Assembly (NCBI RefSeq): GCF_030450125.1
Contig: NZ_CP123923.1
Span: forward strand, 3,224,001 to 3,288,000
Source of the DNA: Streptomyces sp. WP-1
Lineage (GTDB): Bacteria; Actinomycetota; Actinomycetes; Streptomycetales; Streptomycetaceae
Direction of reading: 5' to 3'
Length of the DNA: 64,000 nt
How positions within the stretch are numbered: position 1 is the stretch's first letter; each line of letters starts with the position of its first letter. Both the position numbers and the translations under genes were made by a program. The notes under the pieces are model-generated. The model made no database searches and was not told the origin of the DNA. It worked only from the letters and a program-made list of their open reading frames with translations. This document shows positions 16,275 through 24,711 of this stretch, piece after piece.

Positions 16275-17588
16275 TTACTTGGGGAGGGAGTCGAGAGAGG
16301 GGCCGAGGATCCAGCTGGCGATCTCTCGGATCGCGCCGTCACCGCCGGGCAGGCCGGTGACCGCGCGTGCGGCGCCGCGTACGACGTCATGAGCGCTCGC
16401 GACCGCCACGGGCCAGCCCACGAGGGCGAAGCACGGGAGGTCGTTGACGTCGTTGCCGACGTAGAGCACGCGCTCCGGCGCGATGCCCTGCTCCTCGCAC
16501 CACTGCTTGAGGGCGAGGTCCTTGCGGTCGATGCCGTGCAGCACGGGGAGCTTCAGCTTCCGGGCGCGGGCGGCGACCACAGGGTTCTGTTCCGTGGACA
16601 GGATCAGCATCCGCAGGCCGCTCCTGCGCAGCGCGGCGATGCCGAGTCCGTCGCCGCGGTGCACGGAGACGAGTTCCCGTCCTTCGGAGTCGATCAGCAC
16701 CCGGTCGTCGGTCTGGGTGCCGTCGAAGTCGAGTACGACCGCGTCGATGTCGTCGGTCGTGGGGAGCGAACCGATGGGGGTCCCCCCGCTCGAGCGGAGC
16801 CGAGAGTGGGGGAGGTCCGCGTCGAAGAGGGGGGCCAGGGCACGGGCCCGGGCGAGGTCGTGCGGGTCGTCGATCTCCAGGACCCGCGCGGGGTCGGTGC
16901 GCACCAGTTCGGTGCGGCCGAAGAAGCGGTGGCCGTGCTCGCGGAAGCCCGCCGCGTCCATGGCGTAGGCGGTGCCGGTCTCCAGGAAGTCCTGGGGGCG
17001 GTCCTGGCGGCGGGGGCGGTACGACTTGTCGTGGTTCACCCCGACACCGCCCCCGTCCTCGGTGCCGCCCTGGGCCCCGCTCCCGCTCTCGGCCCCGCTC
17101 CCGCCCTCCGCGTCGCTCTCGCGCCAGACGAAGCCGTGGAAGGGCGCCACCGTCACCGCGGTGTCCGCGCCGTTCTCGGCGACCGCGCCGGCCACCCCGT
17201 CGATGTCCTCGCGGACGATGAAGGGGCTGGTGCACTGGACGAGGAGGACGACGTCGACGGCCGCGCCGTGCAGGGCCTCGTGGGCCTCCATGGCGTGCAG
17301 CACGGCGGCCTCGGAGGTGGCGGTGTCCCCGGCGATGGCGGCCGGGCGGAGCACCACCTCGGCGCCGGCCTCGCGGGCGGCGGCGGCGATGGCCTGGTCG
17401 TCGGTGGAGACCACGACATCGGTCACCAGGCGGGCGGCGCGGCACTCGCGCACCGCGCGGGCGACCAGCGGGACGCCGCCGACCGGGGCGAGGTTCTTCG
17501 CGGGCACGCCCTTGGAGCCGCCGCGGGCGGGGATCACCGCGAGCACCCGGCGCACCGTCGCGCCCTGGCTCGCTTGCGGGTGGGACAT
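16275..17588 (-). CDS. acylneuraminate cytidylyltransferase fused to KdsC-type HAD phosphatase
   Basis: 437 residues. The N-terminal domain (about 12-265) activates the nonulosonate with CTP: IPARGGSKGVPAKN at 19-32 is the nucleotide loop. The C-terminal domain (about 280-437) is a HAD phosphatase of the KdsC/NeuB-phosphate type with AVVLDFDGTQTDD and the YVGNDVNDLPC motif. This predicts a 9-phosphate intermediate that is dephosphorylated before CMP activation. Two low-complexity parts are odd: an acidic Gly/Ser insert (GGSGAESGSGAQGG) in the transferase domain, and the interdomain linker, which is coded by an interspersed inverted repeat (16776-16813). ATG start at 17588. Confidence 0.93.
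   Translation of the reverse strand: MSHPQASQGATVRRVLAVIPARGGSKGVPAKNLAPVGGVPLVARAVRECRAARLVTDVVVSTDDQAIAAAAREAGAEVVLRPAAIAGDTATSEAAVLHAMEAHEALHGAAVDVVLLVQCTSPFIVREDIDGVAGAVAENGADTAVTVAPFHGFVWRESDAEGGSGAESGSGAQGGTEDGGGVGVNHDKSYRPRRQDRPQDFLETGTAYAMDAAGFREHGHRFFGRTELVRTDPARVLEIDDPHDLARARALAPLFDADLPHSRLRSSGGTPIGSLPTTDDIDAVVLDFDGTQTDDRVLIDSEGRELVSVHRGDGLGIAALRRSGLRMLILSTEQNPVVAARARKLKLPVLHGIDRKDLALKQWCEEQGIAPERVLYVGNDVNDLPCFALVGWPVAVASAHDVVRGAARAVTGLPGGDGAIREIASWILGPSLDSLPK
16776..16813. repeat. interspersed Streptomyces inverted repeat within coding sequence
   Basis: The segment begins GGGGGTCCCCCCGCTCGAGC and ends GAGAGTGGGGGAG. It matches, from memory, the short GC-rich repeat scattered through Streptomyces genomes. 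The minus strand reads CTCCCCCACTCTC...GAGCGGGGGG. It encodes LPHSRLRSSGGTP in the linker of the NeuA-KdsC fusion. Confidence 0.75.
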
Positions 17589-17605
17589 CCGATCTCCTTG
17601 AGAGG

Positions 17606-18916
17606 TCACAGCTCCCCCATCCGCCGGATCACCGGGGCGACCCGCTGGACGCCGTGCCGGTAGGCGCCGCGCGCGGCCCGGCGCACGATCTGGCGCACGG
17701 GTCCGGGGGCCCGGTCGGCGGTGGGCGCGCCGGGCAGCGGGGCGCCGTCGGGGCCGAGGTGGTGGCGGGCGAGGATGCCGGGCAGATAGCCGGGCGCGGT
17801 CTCGGGGGTGTAGTAGGGGGTCAGGGGCGGCAGGGCGCCCGCGCGGTCGAGCAGTTCGGCGATGCGCTCGCGGGCCGCGTCGAAGGCGGTCTCGTACGAA
17901 CCTTCGGCGGCGACCCCCTGCCGGGCCACCCACGCCTCGTCCGGGTCGGGCCGGTGTCCGGCGTCGAGCTGGTCCCAGGAGGCGAGGCAGCCGGAGCCGG
18001 TGAAGTGGTGGTTGCCGAGCGCCTCGCGCACCCCGAGGTCGGTCAGTACGACCGTGGGGACCCGGCGGTGCAGGGACTCCAGGGCGGCCGTGGAGCTGAC
18101 CGTGACCAGCAGGTCGGTGCGGTCGAGGACCTCGCCCATGTGGCCGTACACCAGGCGGAAGTTGCCGGGTACGTCCTTGCCCTGGACCAGCTTCTGGTAG
18201 GGCAGCTCCTCGATGTGGGTGGTGTGTTCGCCGGGCTTGGAGCGGAGCTTGAGCAGCACCTCGCGCTCGGGGTGCGCACGGGCGTGCCGGATGAGGCGGT
18301 CGAGGAGGTAGGTGCGGTCGCGGCGGTTGTCCGGGACGGACGGCTGGGCCGCGAACACCACGGTGTAGGGCTCGTGTTCACCGGAGTAGGGCGCCCCGCC
18401 GAGGAAGGGCAGCGCGACCTCGGTGACCGAGGAGGCGTCCGCGCCGACCCCCTCGTACACGGCACGGAACCGGTCCGCGTCGTGGCGGGAGTTGGCGAGG
18501 ACCAGGTCGGCGCCGTGCCGCAGCAGCAGGCCGTCGGTGAGCTTCTCGTAGACGACGCCGACGTAGCCGGTGACGACGACGGGCCGGGGGCCGGGGCCCC
18601 ACGCGTCGCGCAGGCCGTGCAGCATGGCCTGCACTCCGCCGCCGACGAGCGCCAGCACCAGGATGTCGTACGGCTCTCGGCTCATCGTGCGCAGGAACTC
18701 GACGCCGGTGACCTCGCCGAGGGAGTCGGCGTGGACGCCGACCTCCTGGAGCTGGCGGGCGGTCGGGGTGGCTCGTCCGCGCAGGAGGTAGCCGTCGAGC
18801 CGGACCTCGGCAGCCGCCGGAGTGAGTCGCCGCGCGGTGAGCGCGCCCCACTTCCATCGGGTGTCGGAGTCCGCGAGGACGGCGATCCGCAGGGACTTCG
18901 TTGCACTTGCTGGCAC
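17606..18916 (-). CDS. putative glycosyltransferase, DUF6716 type
   Basis: 436 residues from GTG 18916, which places SLRIAVLADSDTRWKWG right at the N-terminus as in relatives I recall; a TTG at 18955 is the longer alternative. A GT-B-like two-domain layout is suggested by the N-terminal Rossmann half (YDILVLALVGGGVQAMLHGL, VVTGYVGVVYEKLTDGLL) and a C-terminal half with VLLKLRSKPGEHTTH and LLVTVSSTAALESLHRRVPT, the latter typical of the nucleotide-sugar site. It is the first gene of the minus-strand set and is divergent from the GT2 gene across about 170 bases of promoter DNA. Confidence 0.8.
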   Translation of the reverse strand: MPASATKSLRIAVLADSDTRWKWGALTARRLTPAAAEVRLDGYLLRGRATPTARQLQEVGVHADSLGEVTGVEFLRTMSREPYDILVLALVGGGVQAMLHGLRDAWGPGPRPVVVTGYVGVVYEKLTDGLLLRHGADLVLANSRHDADRFRAVYEGVGADASSVTEVALPFLGGAPYSGEHEPYTVVFAAQPSVPDNRRDRTYLLDRLIRHARAHPEREVLLKLRSKPGEHTTHIEELPYQKLVQGKDVPGNFRLVYGHMGEVLDRTDLLVTVSSTAALESLHRRVPTVVLTDLGVREALGNHHFTGSGCLASWDQLDAGHRPDPDEAWVARQGVAAEGSYETAFDAARERIAELLDRAGALPPLTPYYTPETAPGYLPGILARHHLGPDGAPLPGAPTADRAPGPVRQIVRRAARGAYRHGVQRVAPVIRRMGEL

Positions 18917-19085
18917 GTCCAAGACGCTAGGAAGCGATTCCGCCGTTCCGCCCAACCCGAATGCAACAAACGGTTAACAGCACATCGCCGAATGACGAAT
19001 CGGGCCCTGGCGGGCCCCGGAAAAGGCCCGGTTCACAGCTTCGCCACGTGCCATTCACCCAGTATCAAGCAAGGCGTCAAGACGA

Positions 19086-20093
19086 ATGACGGGCATCCCC
19101 CCTAACGTCCCTGACGTGGTCAAGCTCTCCGTCATCGTGCCGTTCTACAACGTGCAGCAATACGCACCCGACACGCTCAGGAGCCTGAAGGCGAACGCGC
19201 GTGACGACTTCGAATTCATTCTCGTCGACGACTGTTCCCGCGACGGGACACCCGAGATTCTCGCGCGCGCGGAGCGCGAGCTGCCCGGAGCGGTCCTCGT
19301 CCGGCACGAGCAGAACGGAGGTCTGGCGACCGCGCGCAACACCGGTATCGACCGGGCGCGCGGCGAGTACCTGACGTTCCTGGACGGCGACGACTGGCTC
19401 GCCCCGGGTTACTTCTCCCAACTCGTCGGCGCCATAGAAGAGTTGGGCGTCGACTTCATCCGCACCGACCATGTGCAGTGCACCGCGCGGGCCCGTCAGG
19501 TGCAGCGCGTGCCGGTCGGCCGGCGCGGCCGGGTGCTCAGCCCGCGGGCGGCGATCCTGCCCGCGGACCGCTCCACCTCGGTGGACTACGCGTTCGCCTG
19601 GGCGGGCGCCTACCACCGCAGGCTGGTCGACCGGGGCCTGCTGCACTTCACCGACGGGCTGCGCACGGCCGAGGACCGGCCGTGGATCTGGAAGCTGCAC
19701 CGGGAGGCGGAATCCTTCGCCGCGGTGAGCCTGCTCGGTGTGTTCTACCGGCGCGGGGTCGCCTCCTCGCTCACCCAGATCGGCGATGTGCGTCAGCTCG
19801 ATTTCATTCGGGCATTCGATCAGGTGATCGCGGAAACCGCGAAGGACCGGGACGCGGACGCGCTGCTGCCGAAGGCGGTCCGCACATATTGCGCCATCAT
19901 TTCCCATCATCTGGGATCCATCGAAAGGTTCGAGCCGGCGGTGGCGAAAAAACTGAAATCCCTGAGTGCCGCCGCGCTGCGCCGCATGCCGCAGGACGTG
20001 CTGGACGACGCGCTGGACTCCATGGACCTCCTGCGCGCCACCAAGCTGCGCCGGCTGCGCCGCCGCCCCGCCGCCACGGGGGCCGCCGCATGA
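19086..20093 (+). CDS. family 2 glycosyltransferase
   Basis: 335 residues. GT-A fold: LSVIVPFYNVQQYAPDTLRSL at the N-terminus, ILVDDCSRDGTPEIL, QNGGLATARNTGID and the metal-binding LDGDDWLAPGYF. AEDRPWIWKLHREAE matches the acceptor/base region. No membrane segments, so it is cytosolic or membrane-associated. The ATG at 19086 lacks an obvious ribosome site; GTG 19116 (next to KLSVIVPF) is an alternative. Its stop overlaps the next gene start (ATGA). It likely adds the neutral sugar of the wall polymer. Confidence 0.92.
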   Translation: MTGIPPNVPDVVKLSVIVPFYNVQQYAPDTLRSLKANARDDFEFILVDDCSRDGTPEILARAERELPGAVLVRHEQNGGLATARNTGIDRARGEYLTFLDGDDWLAPGYFSQLVGAIEELGVDFIRTDHVQCTARARQVQRVPVGRRGRVLSPRAAILPADRSTSVDYAFAWAGAYHRRLVDRGLLHFTDGLRTAEDRPWIWKLHREAESFAAVSLLGVFYRRGVASSLTQIGDVRQLDFIRAFDQVIAETAKDRDADALLPKAVRTYCAIISHHLGSIERFEPAVAKKLKSLSAAALRRMPQDVLDDALDSMDLLRATKLRRLRRRPAATGAAA

Positions 20094-21424
20094 CCACCCA
20101 GCTCTTCCAGGCGTCCACGCTGTACGGCATCGCCACCCTCGCCGCCGCCCTGGACTCCGGCTGCTTCGACTCCGCCGACCGGCGGATCCTGCTGGTCTGC
20201 AACAACGCGGCGACGCCCGAGACCACGCCGGGTCCGGACGAGATGCCCGGGTTCGAGCGGCTGCGCGACCGGTTCGACGAGGTGATCTCGTACAACGAGA
20301 CGATCTTCCCGTTCCACCCGGGCGGCTGGGCCCCCCGGGGCGACGACATGCCGCTGTGGGAACGCTTCCTGCGGCACGAATGGCGGCTCGGCTCGGACGA
20401 CGTCGAGTTGGCCGTGGAGTCGATCCAGGTCAACCCGGCACTCGCGCTCGGACAGATCTTCAACGGCGCGCCCGTCACGGTCTACGCCGACGGCCTGATG
20501 TCCTACGGCCCGACGCGCAACAAGATCGACCCGCTGGTCGGCACCCGCGTCGACCGGGTGCTCCACCTGGACCTGGTGCCCGGCCTCGCACCGCTGCTGC
20601 TGACCGAGTTCGGGGTGCCCGGCGAGCTGGTGCCGACCTCCGCCTTCACCAAGGTGCTCGCGGAACTCGCCTCGGTGGCCGAGGAATTGCCCGCGGTCGA
20701 GGAGCCCGCGCTGCTGCTGGGGCAGTACCTGTCGGCGCTGGACATCCTCACTCCCGAGCAGGAGGAGGACCTGCATGTGCGGATGCTGAAGGGCGTGGCC
20801 GAACTGGGCCACACCCAGGTCGTGTTCAAGCCGCACCCCACCGCGCCGGCCCGCTACACCCGCTCGCTGGAGCGGGAGGCGGAGCGGCTCGGTGTCGAAC
20901 TGACCGTCGTGGCCACGCCGGTGCTCGCCGAGGTGCTGTACCAGCGGACGCGTCCCGCGCTGGTCGTGGGCTGCTTCTCCACGGCCCTGCTGACCGCCTC
21001 CGCGCTCTACGGCCTGCCGGTCGCCCGGGTGGGCACGGAGCTGCTGCTGGAGCGGCTCGCGCCGTACGAGAACAGCAACCGGATCCCGGTGACCGTCGTG
21101 GACGCGCTGCTGCCCGATCTGGCGGACGGGGCCGCGGTCACCGCGCGGCGGCCGGGCATGGACGTGGCGCGGCTGGGGGCGCTGGTGCGGGCGGTGGGCT
21201 TCGCGATGCAGCCGAAGATCCTGCCGGGACTGCGCGCGGAGACGGAGGCGTGGCTCGCGGCGAACTTCGGTCCGGGGACGTCCCGTTACTTCAAGCGCCG
21301 CCGGCTCACCTCGCTGGCGCTGCCCGGCGGGATCCCCGCGCAGCTGGCGTTCATCCCGCGCAACGCGACCGTGCGCAGGGTGGCGAAGAAGGCGCGCAGC
21401 CTGCGCAGGACGGTACGGAGCTGA
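20090..21424 (+). CDS. alpha-2,8-polysialyltransferase family protein
   Basis: 444 residues. The opening MTTQLFQASTLYGIATLAAAL is characteristic of POLYST-family proteins in actinobacteria. Other landmarks are VTVYADGLMSYGPTRNKID, QVVFKPHPTAPARYTRSLE (the HP motif of the donor site) and VVGCFSTALLTASALYG. The C-terminus is very basic (FKRRR..RRVAKKARSLRRTVRS), suited to membrane attachment. It is translationally coupled to the GT2 gene. With CMP-activated nonulosonate made by the divergent NeuB/NeuA genes, it probably polymerises or adds that sugar. Confidence 0.88.
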   Translation: MTTQLFQASTLYGIATLAAALDSGCFDSADRRILLVCNNAATPETTPGPDEMPGFERLRDRFDEVISYNETIFPFHPGGWAPRGDDMPLWERFLRHEWRLGSDDVELAVESIQVNPALALGQIFNGAPVTVYADGLMSYGPTRNKIDPLVGTRVDRVLHLDLVPGLAPLLLTEFGVPGELVPTSAFTKVLAELASVAEELPAVEEPALLLGQYLSALDILTPEQEEDLHVRMLKGVAELGHTQVVFKPHPTAPARYTRSLEREAERLGVELTVVATPVLAEVLYQRTRPALVVGCFSTALLTASALYGLPVARVGTELLLERLAPYENSNRIPVTVVDALLPDLADGAAVTARRPGMDVARLGALVRAVGFAMQPKILPGLRAETEAWLAANFGPGTSRYFKRRRLTSLALPGGIPAQLAFIPRNATVRRVAKKARSLRRTVRS

Positions 21425-21429
21425 GCGCC

Positions 21430-22572
21430 ATGACCACCTCCTCCCCCGCGCTCGGCGACATACCGATACCCGCCCCGGAGGGGACCGCGGCGCCCGCGCC
21501 CACCGGACGCCGCGGCCGTCTCCTCGCCCTCGACGGGCTGCGGCTGGTGGCCGCGCTGATGGTCTGCCTCTACCACTACACCGGGCGCGGCGGCACGGTC
21601 TCCGCGTCCTGGCACCAGAGCCCGTCCGTGGTCTTCCCGACCCTGTCCCGGGCGGCCGTCTACGGCTGTCTGGGCGTGCAGCTGTTCTTCGTGATCAGCG
21701 GGTTCGTGATCTGCATGAGCAGCTGGGGCCGCACCCTGGGGGACTTCTTCCGCTCCCGGGTGTCCCGGCTCTACCCCGCCTACTGGGTCGCGCTGGTCCT
21801 GGTCACCGGGGCGTCCCTGGTGCTGCCCGCCGTCGTCGCGCCGGTCCGGCTGGACGAGTTCCTGGTCAACCTGACGATGCTCCAGCAGCCGATGGGCGCC
21901 ACCCGGGTGCTCGGGGTGTGCTGGACGCTGTGGGCGGAGGTCCGCTTCTACGCGCTGTTCGCCCTGTTCGTCGTGGTGCGGGGGGTGACCTACCGGCGTG
22001 TGGTGCTCTTCTGCGCCGTGTGGACCCTGGCGCTGGTGCTCTGCCGCACGACCGGCAACGCGCTGACCGACCAGGTGCTGATGCCCGAGTACGCGCCCTT
22101 CTTCATCGGCGGCCTCGCGCTCTACCTGGTCCACCGCTTCGGCGGCGATCTGATGCTGTGGGGCATCGTCGCGGTGTCCCTGCTGCTCGGCCAGAGCGAG
22201 GCCACGCGCGGCCTGTGGCACCGCGCCGGCCACTCCGGCCTGCACCGCGACCCCTATGTGGTGGTCCTGATCGTCACCCTCTCCTTCGCCGTCGTCGCCG
22301 CGGTCGCCCTGGGCTGGACCCGCTGGGCCTCCTGGCGCTGGCTGACCACGGCCGGCGCGCTGACGTACCCCTTCTACCTGGTCCACGAACACCTGGGCTG
22401 GTTCGTGATCCGCGTCCTGCACCGCTTCCTCGGCCTGCCCTCGGCGGCGACGCTCGGGGCGACGATCCTGATCATGCTGACCCTGGCCTGGCTCATCCAC
22501 CGCCTGGTGGAGAAACCATTCGGCCCCCGGCTCCGGCGGGCGCTGAAGGTGCGGAACCTCTCCGGCGCCTAG
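21430..22572 (+). CDS. acyltransferase 3 family membrane protein
   Basis: 380 residues with about ten membrane helices. The Acyl_transf_3 entry motif LDGLRLVAALMVCLYHYTG near residues 35-53 has the conserved Arg and the catalytic His, and GVQLFFVISGFVICMS is the second signature. Likely O-acylates the wall glycopolymer outside or at the membrane, by analogy with OafA-type enzymes. It starts five bases after the polysialyltransferase stop, so it belongs to the same operon. Its TAG stop overlaps the stop of the convergent TetR gene by four bases. Confidence 0.9.
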   Translation: MTTSSPALGDIPIPAPEGTAAPAPTGRRGRLLALDGLRLVAALMVCLYHYTGRGGTVSASWHQSPSVVFPTLSRAAVYGCLGVQLFFVISGFVICMSSWGRTLGDFFRSRVSRLYPAYWVALVLVTGASLVLPAVVAPVRLDEFLVNLTMLQQPMGATRVLGVCWTLWAEVRFYALFALFVVVRGVTYRRVVLFCAVWTLALVLCRTTGNALTDQVLMPEYAPFFIGGLALYLVHRFGGDLMLWGIVAVSLLLGQSEATRGLWHRAGHSGLHRDPYVVVLIVTLSFAVVAAVALGWTRWASWRWLTTAGALTYPFYLVHEHLGWFVIRVLHRFLGLPSAATLGATILIMLTLAWLIHRLVEKPFGPRLRRALKVRNLSGA

Positions 22573-23222
22573 GACGCCACCTTGTACCGCGCCCCGATCC
22601 CCGCGACGACGACCGCCAGACCTTCCTCGAACTGGCGGTCGTAGTCGTCGAAGAGGAGTTCACCGGCGGCGGCCGCGAGGGGGTGGTCGGCCATCCGGCG
22701 GGCGCGGTCGGTGATGTCGGCGCGGGCCTTCTCGTCGCTCGGCAGGGGGTGCATGCCCTGTTCCTCGGTGACGAAGCCGATGGTGTAGGCGTGGGCCGTG
22801 CGGCCCGCGTCGACGGCCTGGACGAGGGTCATCCCGGCGTCCAGCAGCAGGCGGAGGTTGGCCTCCAGGGCGGGGGCGTGGTCGGTGCCGGTGAACAGTG
22901 AGCCGCTGAAGACCCGGGCGCCGTCGCGGTAGTCGAGCAGCGCGGTGCGCAGACCGCGGTTGATCTTCAGCAGGCGCTCCTGCCAGGTGTCGCCGGGCTC
23001 CAGCTCCGTGCCGGCCACCATCCGCCGGTACATCTGCGTCGCCATCTCGTCCAGCAGCGCCTGCTTGTCCTTGAAGTGCCAGTACAGGGCGGGCGCCTTG
23101 ACGTCCAGCTCCTTGGCGATGGCGCGCAGGGTCAGCCCGTCGAGGCCGACCTCGTTCAGCAGCCGCAGCGCCGTCTCGGCGACCCGCGCACGGTCCAGGG
23201 GCGATCGTCGTTCCGCACTCAC
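22569..23222 (-). CDS. TetR-family repressor (TetR_C tetracycline-repressor-like)
   Basis: 217 residues from GTG 23222. N-terminal HTH: RARVAETALRLLNEVGLDGLTLRAIAKELDVKAPALYWHFKDKQAL, the TetR class form with the ALYWH(F)K turn. The ligand domain follows with the TetR_C_1 pattern. It is divergent from the FAD monooxygenase and very probably represses it and itself through the two palindromes at 23232-23246 and 23269-23283. The nearer one ends only ten bases from its start codon. Confidence 0.93.
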   Translation of the reverse strand: MSAERRSPLDRARVAETALRLLNEVGLDGLTLRAIAKELDVKAPALYWHFKDKQALLDEMATQMYRRMVAGTELEPGDTWQERLLKINRGLRTALLDYRDGARVFSGSLFTGTDHAPALEANLRLLLDAGMTLVQAVDAGRTAHAYTIGFVTEEQGMHPLPSDEKARADITDRARRMADHPLAAAAGELLFDDYDRQFEEGLAVVVAGIGARYKVAS

Positions 23223-23231
23223 ACTTGACAG

Positions 23232-23246
23232 CTTAACAGCGTTAAG
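23232..23246. promoter_or_regulatory. TetR operator copy 1
   Basis: Perfect inverted repeat CTTAACAGCGTTAAG (6-3-6), ten bases upstream of the TetR start. An identical-armed copy lies 37 bases away. Confidence 0.85.
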
Positions 23247-23268
23247 GGCACCCTCGTGCTCGATGGCA

Positions 23269-23283
23269 CTTAACAACGTTAAG
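23269..23283. promoter_or_regulatory. TetR operator copy 2
   Basis: Perfect inverted repeat CTTAACAACGTTAAG (6-3-6). Its last three bases form part of the AAGGAG ribosome site of the monooxygenase, so binding would cover the start region of that mRNA's template. Confidence 0.85.
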
Positions 23284-23294
23284 GAGATGTGGCC

Positions 23295-24680
23295 ATGGAT
23301 ACGACGGATGTCCTGATCGTGGGCGCGGGCCCCACCGGACTCGCCCTCGGCATCGACCTCGCCCGGCGCGGCGTCGCGGCCCGGCTCGTGGAGCGCGCCG
23401 ACGCCCTGTTCCCGGGCTCGCGCGGCAAGGGGATCCAGCCCCGCACCCAGGAGGTCTTCGACGACCTGGGCGTCATCGACGCGGTCCTCGCGTCGAGCGG
23501 TCCCTACCCCGACCGGATGGTGTGGCGGGACGGCGAGCGGGTCGGCGAGGAGTCGATGTTCGAGCGGTTCGAGCCGGACGCGGGCACGCCCTATCCCGCG
23601 CCGCGGATGATCCCGCAGTGGCGCACCCAGGAGATCCTGTACGCGCGGCTCCTGGAGCTGGGCGGCAAGGCCGACTTCGGCCGCGAGGTCACGGGCCTGA
23701 CCCAGGACGCGGACGGCGTGGACGTGGCCTTCGCCGACGGTACGACGGTCCGCGCGCGCTACGTGGTGGGCGCCGACGGCGGACGCTCGGGGATCCGGCG
23801 GGCCCTCGGCGTCGGCATGACCGGCGAGACCGTGGACCCGGCGCCGTTCGTGGTGGCCGACCTGCGGCTGCGGGGCCTGGACCGGGTGTACTGGCACGCC
23901 TTCCCGGCGGCGGACGGCAGCGTCCTCGGGCTGTGCCCGCTGGCCCACACCGAGGAGTTCCAGCTGGCCGCGCGGCTGCCGGAGGGCGCGGAGCCGGATG
24001 TGACCGCCGACGGCGTGCGCGAGCTGGTCGCCCGGTACACCCACCTGGCCGCCGAGGACGTGACCGAGGTGCGATGGGCCTCGGAGTTCCGGCCCCGGGC
24101 GGCGCTCGCGGACCGGTTCCGGGTGGGCCGGGTGTTCCTCGCGGGCGACGCCGCGCATGTGCACTCGCCGGCCGGTGGCCAGGGCCTGAACACCAGCGTC
24201 CAGGACGCCTACAACCTCGGCTGGAAGCTGGCGGCGGTCCTGGAGGGCGCCCCCGGGACCCTGCTGGAGACGTACGAGGAGGAGCGGCGGGCGAACGCGG
24301 CGGCCATGCTGGAGCTGTCCACCGGCGTGCACCGCGGCGAGGTCCAGCGGGGCCGGGCCACCGTCCAACTCGGCGTCGGCTACCGGGAGTCGTCGCTCAG
24401 CGCCGAGACCCGGACCGAGCCGGGGCCGGTGCGCGCGGGCGACCGGGCACCCGACGCCGAGGTGTCCGGCGGGCGCCTCTTCGACCTCCTCCGGGGCCCG
24501 CACTGGACCCTGCTGGGCGCGACCGCCGCCCCGCGCGCGGGCGTACGGACCCTGCCGTCCGCCCCCGAGTCCTACGGGCCCGGCGTCTTTTTGATCCGCC
24601 CCGACGGCTACGTCGGCTGGGCGGGCGAGACGGCGACACAGGACCTGGCGGCCTACCTCGACGGCGCCGGCGTCCGCTGA
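23295..24680 (+). CDS. FAD-dependent aromatic monooxygenase
   Basis: 461 residues. ATG 23295 is eight bases after AAGGAG; a GTG at 23289 is too close to it. PHBH-type class A flavoprotein: dinucleotide fold VLIVGAGPTGLALGIDLARRG at the N-terminus, the DG motif VVGADGGRSGIRRALG, and the GD motif FLAGDAAHVHSPAGGQGLN with QDAYNLGWKLA. The C-terminal thioredoxin-like part (about 380-461) is present in shortened form. It probably hydroxylates an aromatic compound that is also the TetR inducer, as in rifampicin or tetracycline-type oxidases. Substrate unknown. Confidence 0.92.
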   Translation: MDTTDVLIVGAGPTGLALGIDLARRGVAARLVERADALFPGSRGKGIQPRTQEVFDDLGVIDAVLASSGPYPDRMVWRDGERVGEESMFERFEPDAGTPYPAPRMIPQWRTQEILYARLLELGGKADFGREVTGLTQDADGVDVAFADGTTVRARYVVGADGGRSGIRRALGVGMTGETVDPAPFVVADLRLRGLDRVYWHAFPAADGSVLGLCPLAHTEEFQLAARLPEGAEPDVTADGVRELVARYTHLAAEDVTEVRWASEFRPRAALADRFRVGRVFLAGDAAHVHSPAGGQGLNTSVQDAYNLGWKLAAVLEGAPGTLLETYEEERRANAAAMLELSTGVHRGEVQRGRATVQLGVGYRESSLSAETRTEPGPVRAGDRAPDAEVSGGRLFDLLRGPHWTLLGATAAPRAGVRTLPSAPESYGPGVFLIRPDGYVGWAGETATQDLAAYLDGAGVR

Positions 24681-24711
24681 ACCCCGCCCCCGCCGGGCCC
24701 CGGGGGCCGGA

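Noticed and set aside
18917..18955. TTG start at 18955 for the DUF6716 gene
   Set aside because: It adds residues not typical for the family; GTG 18916 places the conserved SLRIAVLADSDTRWK at the N-terminus.
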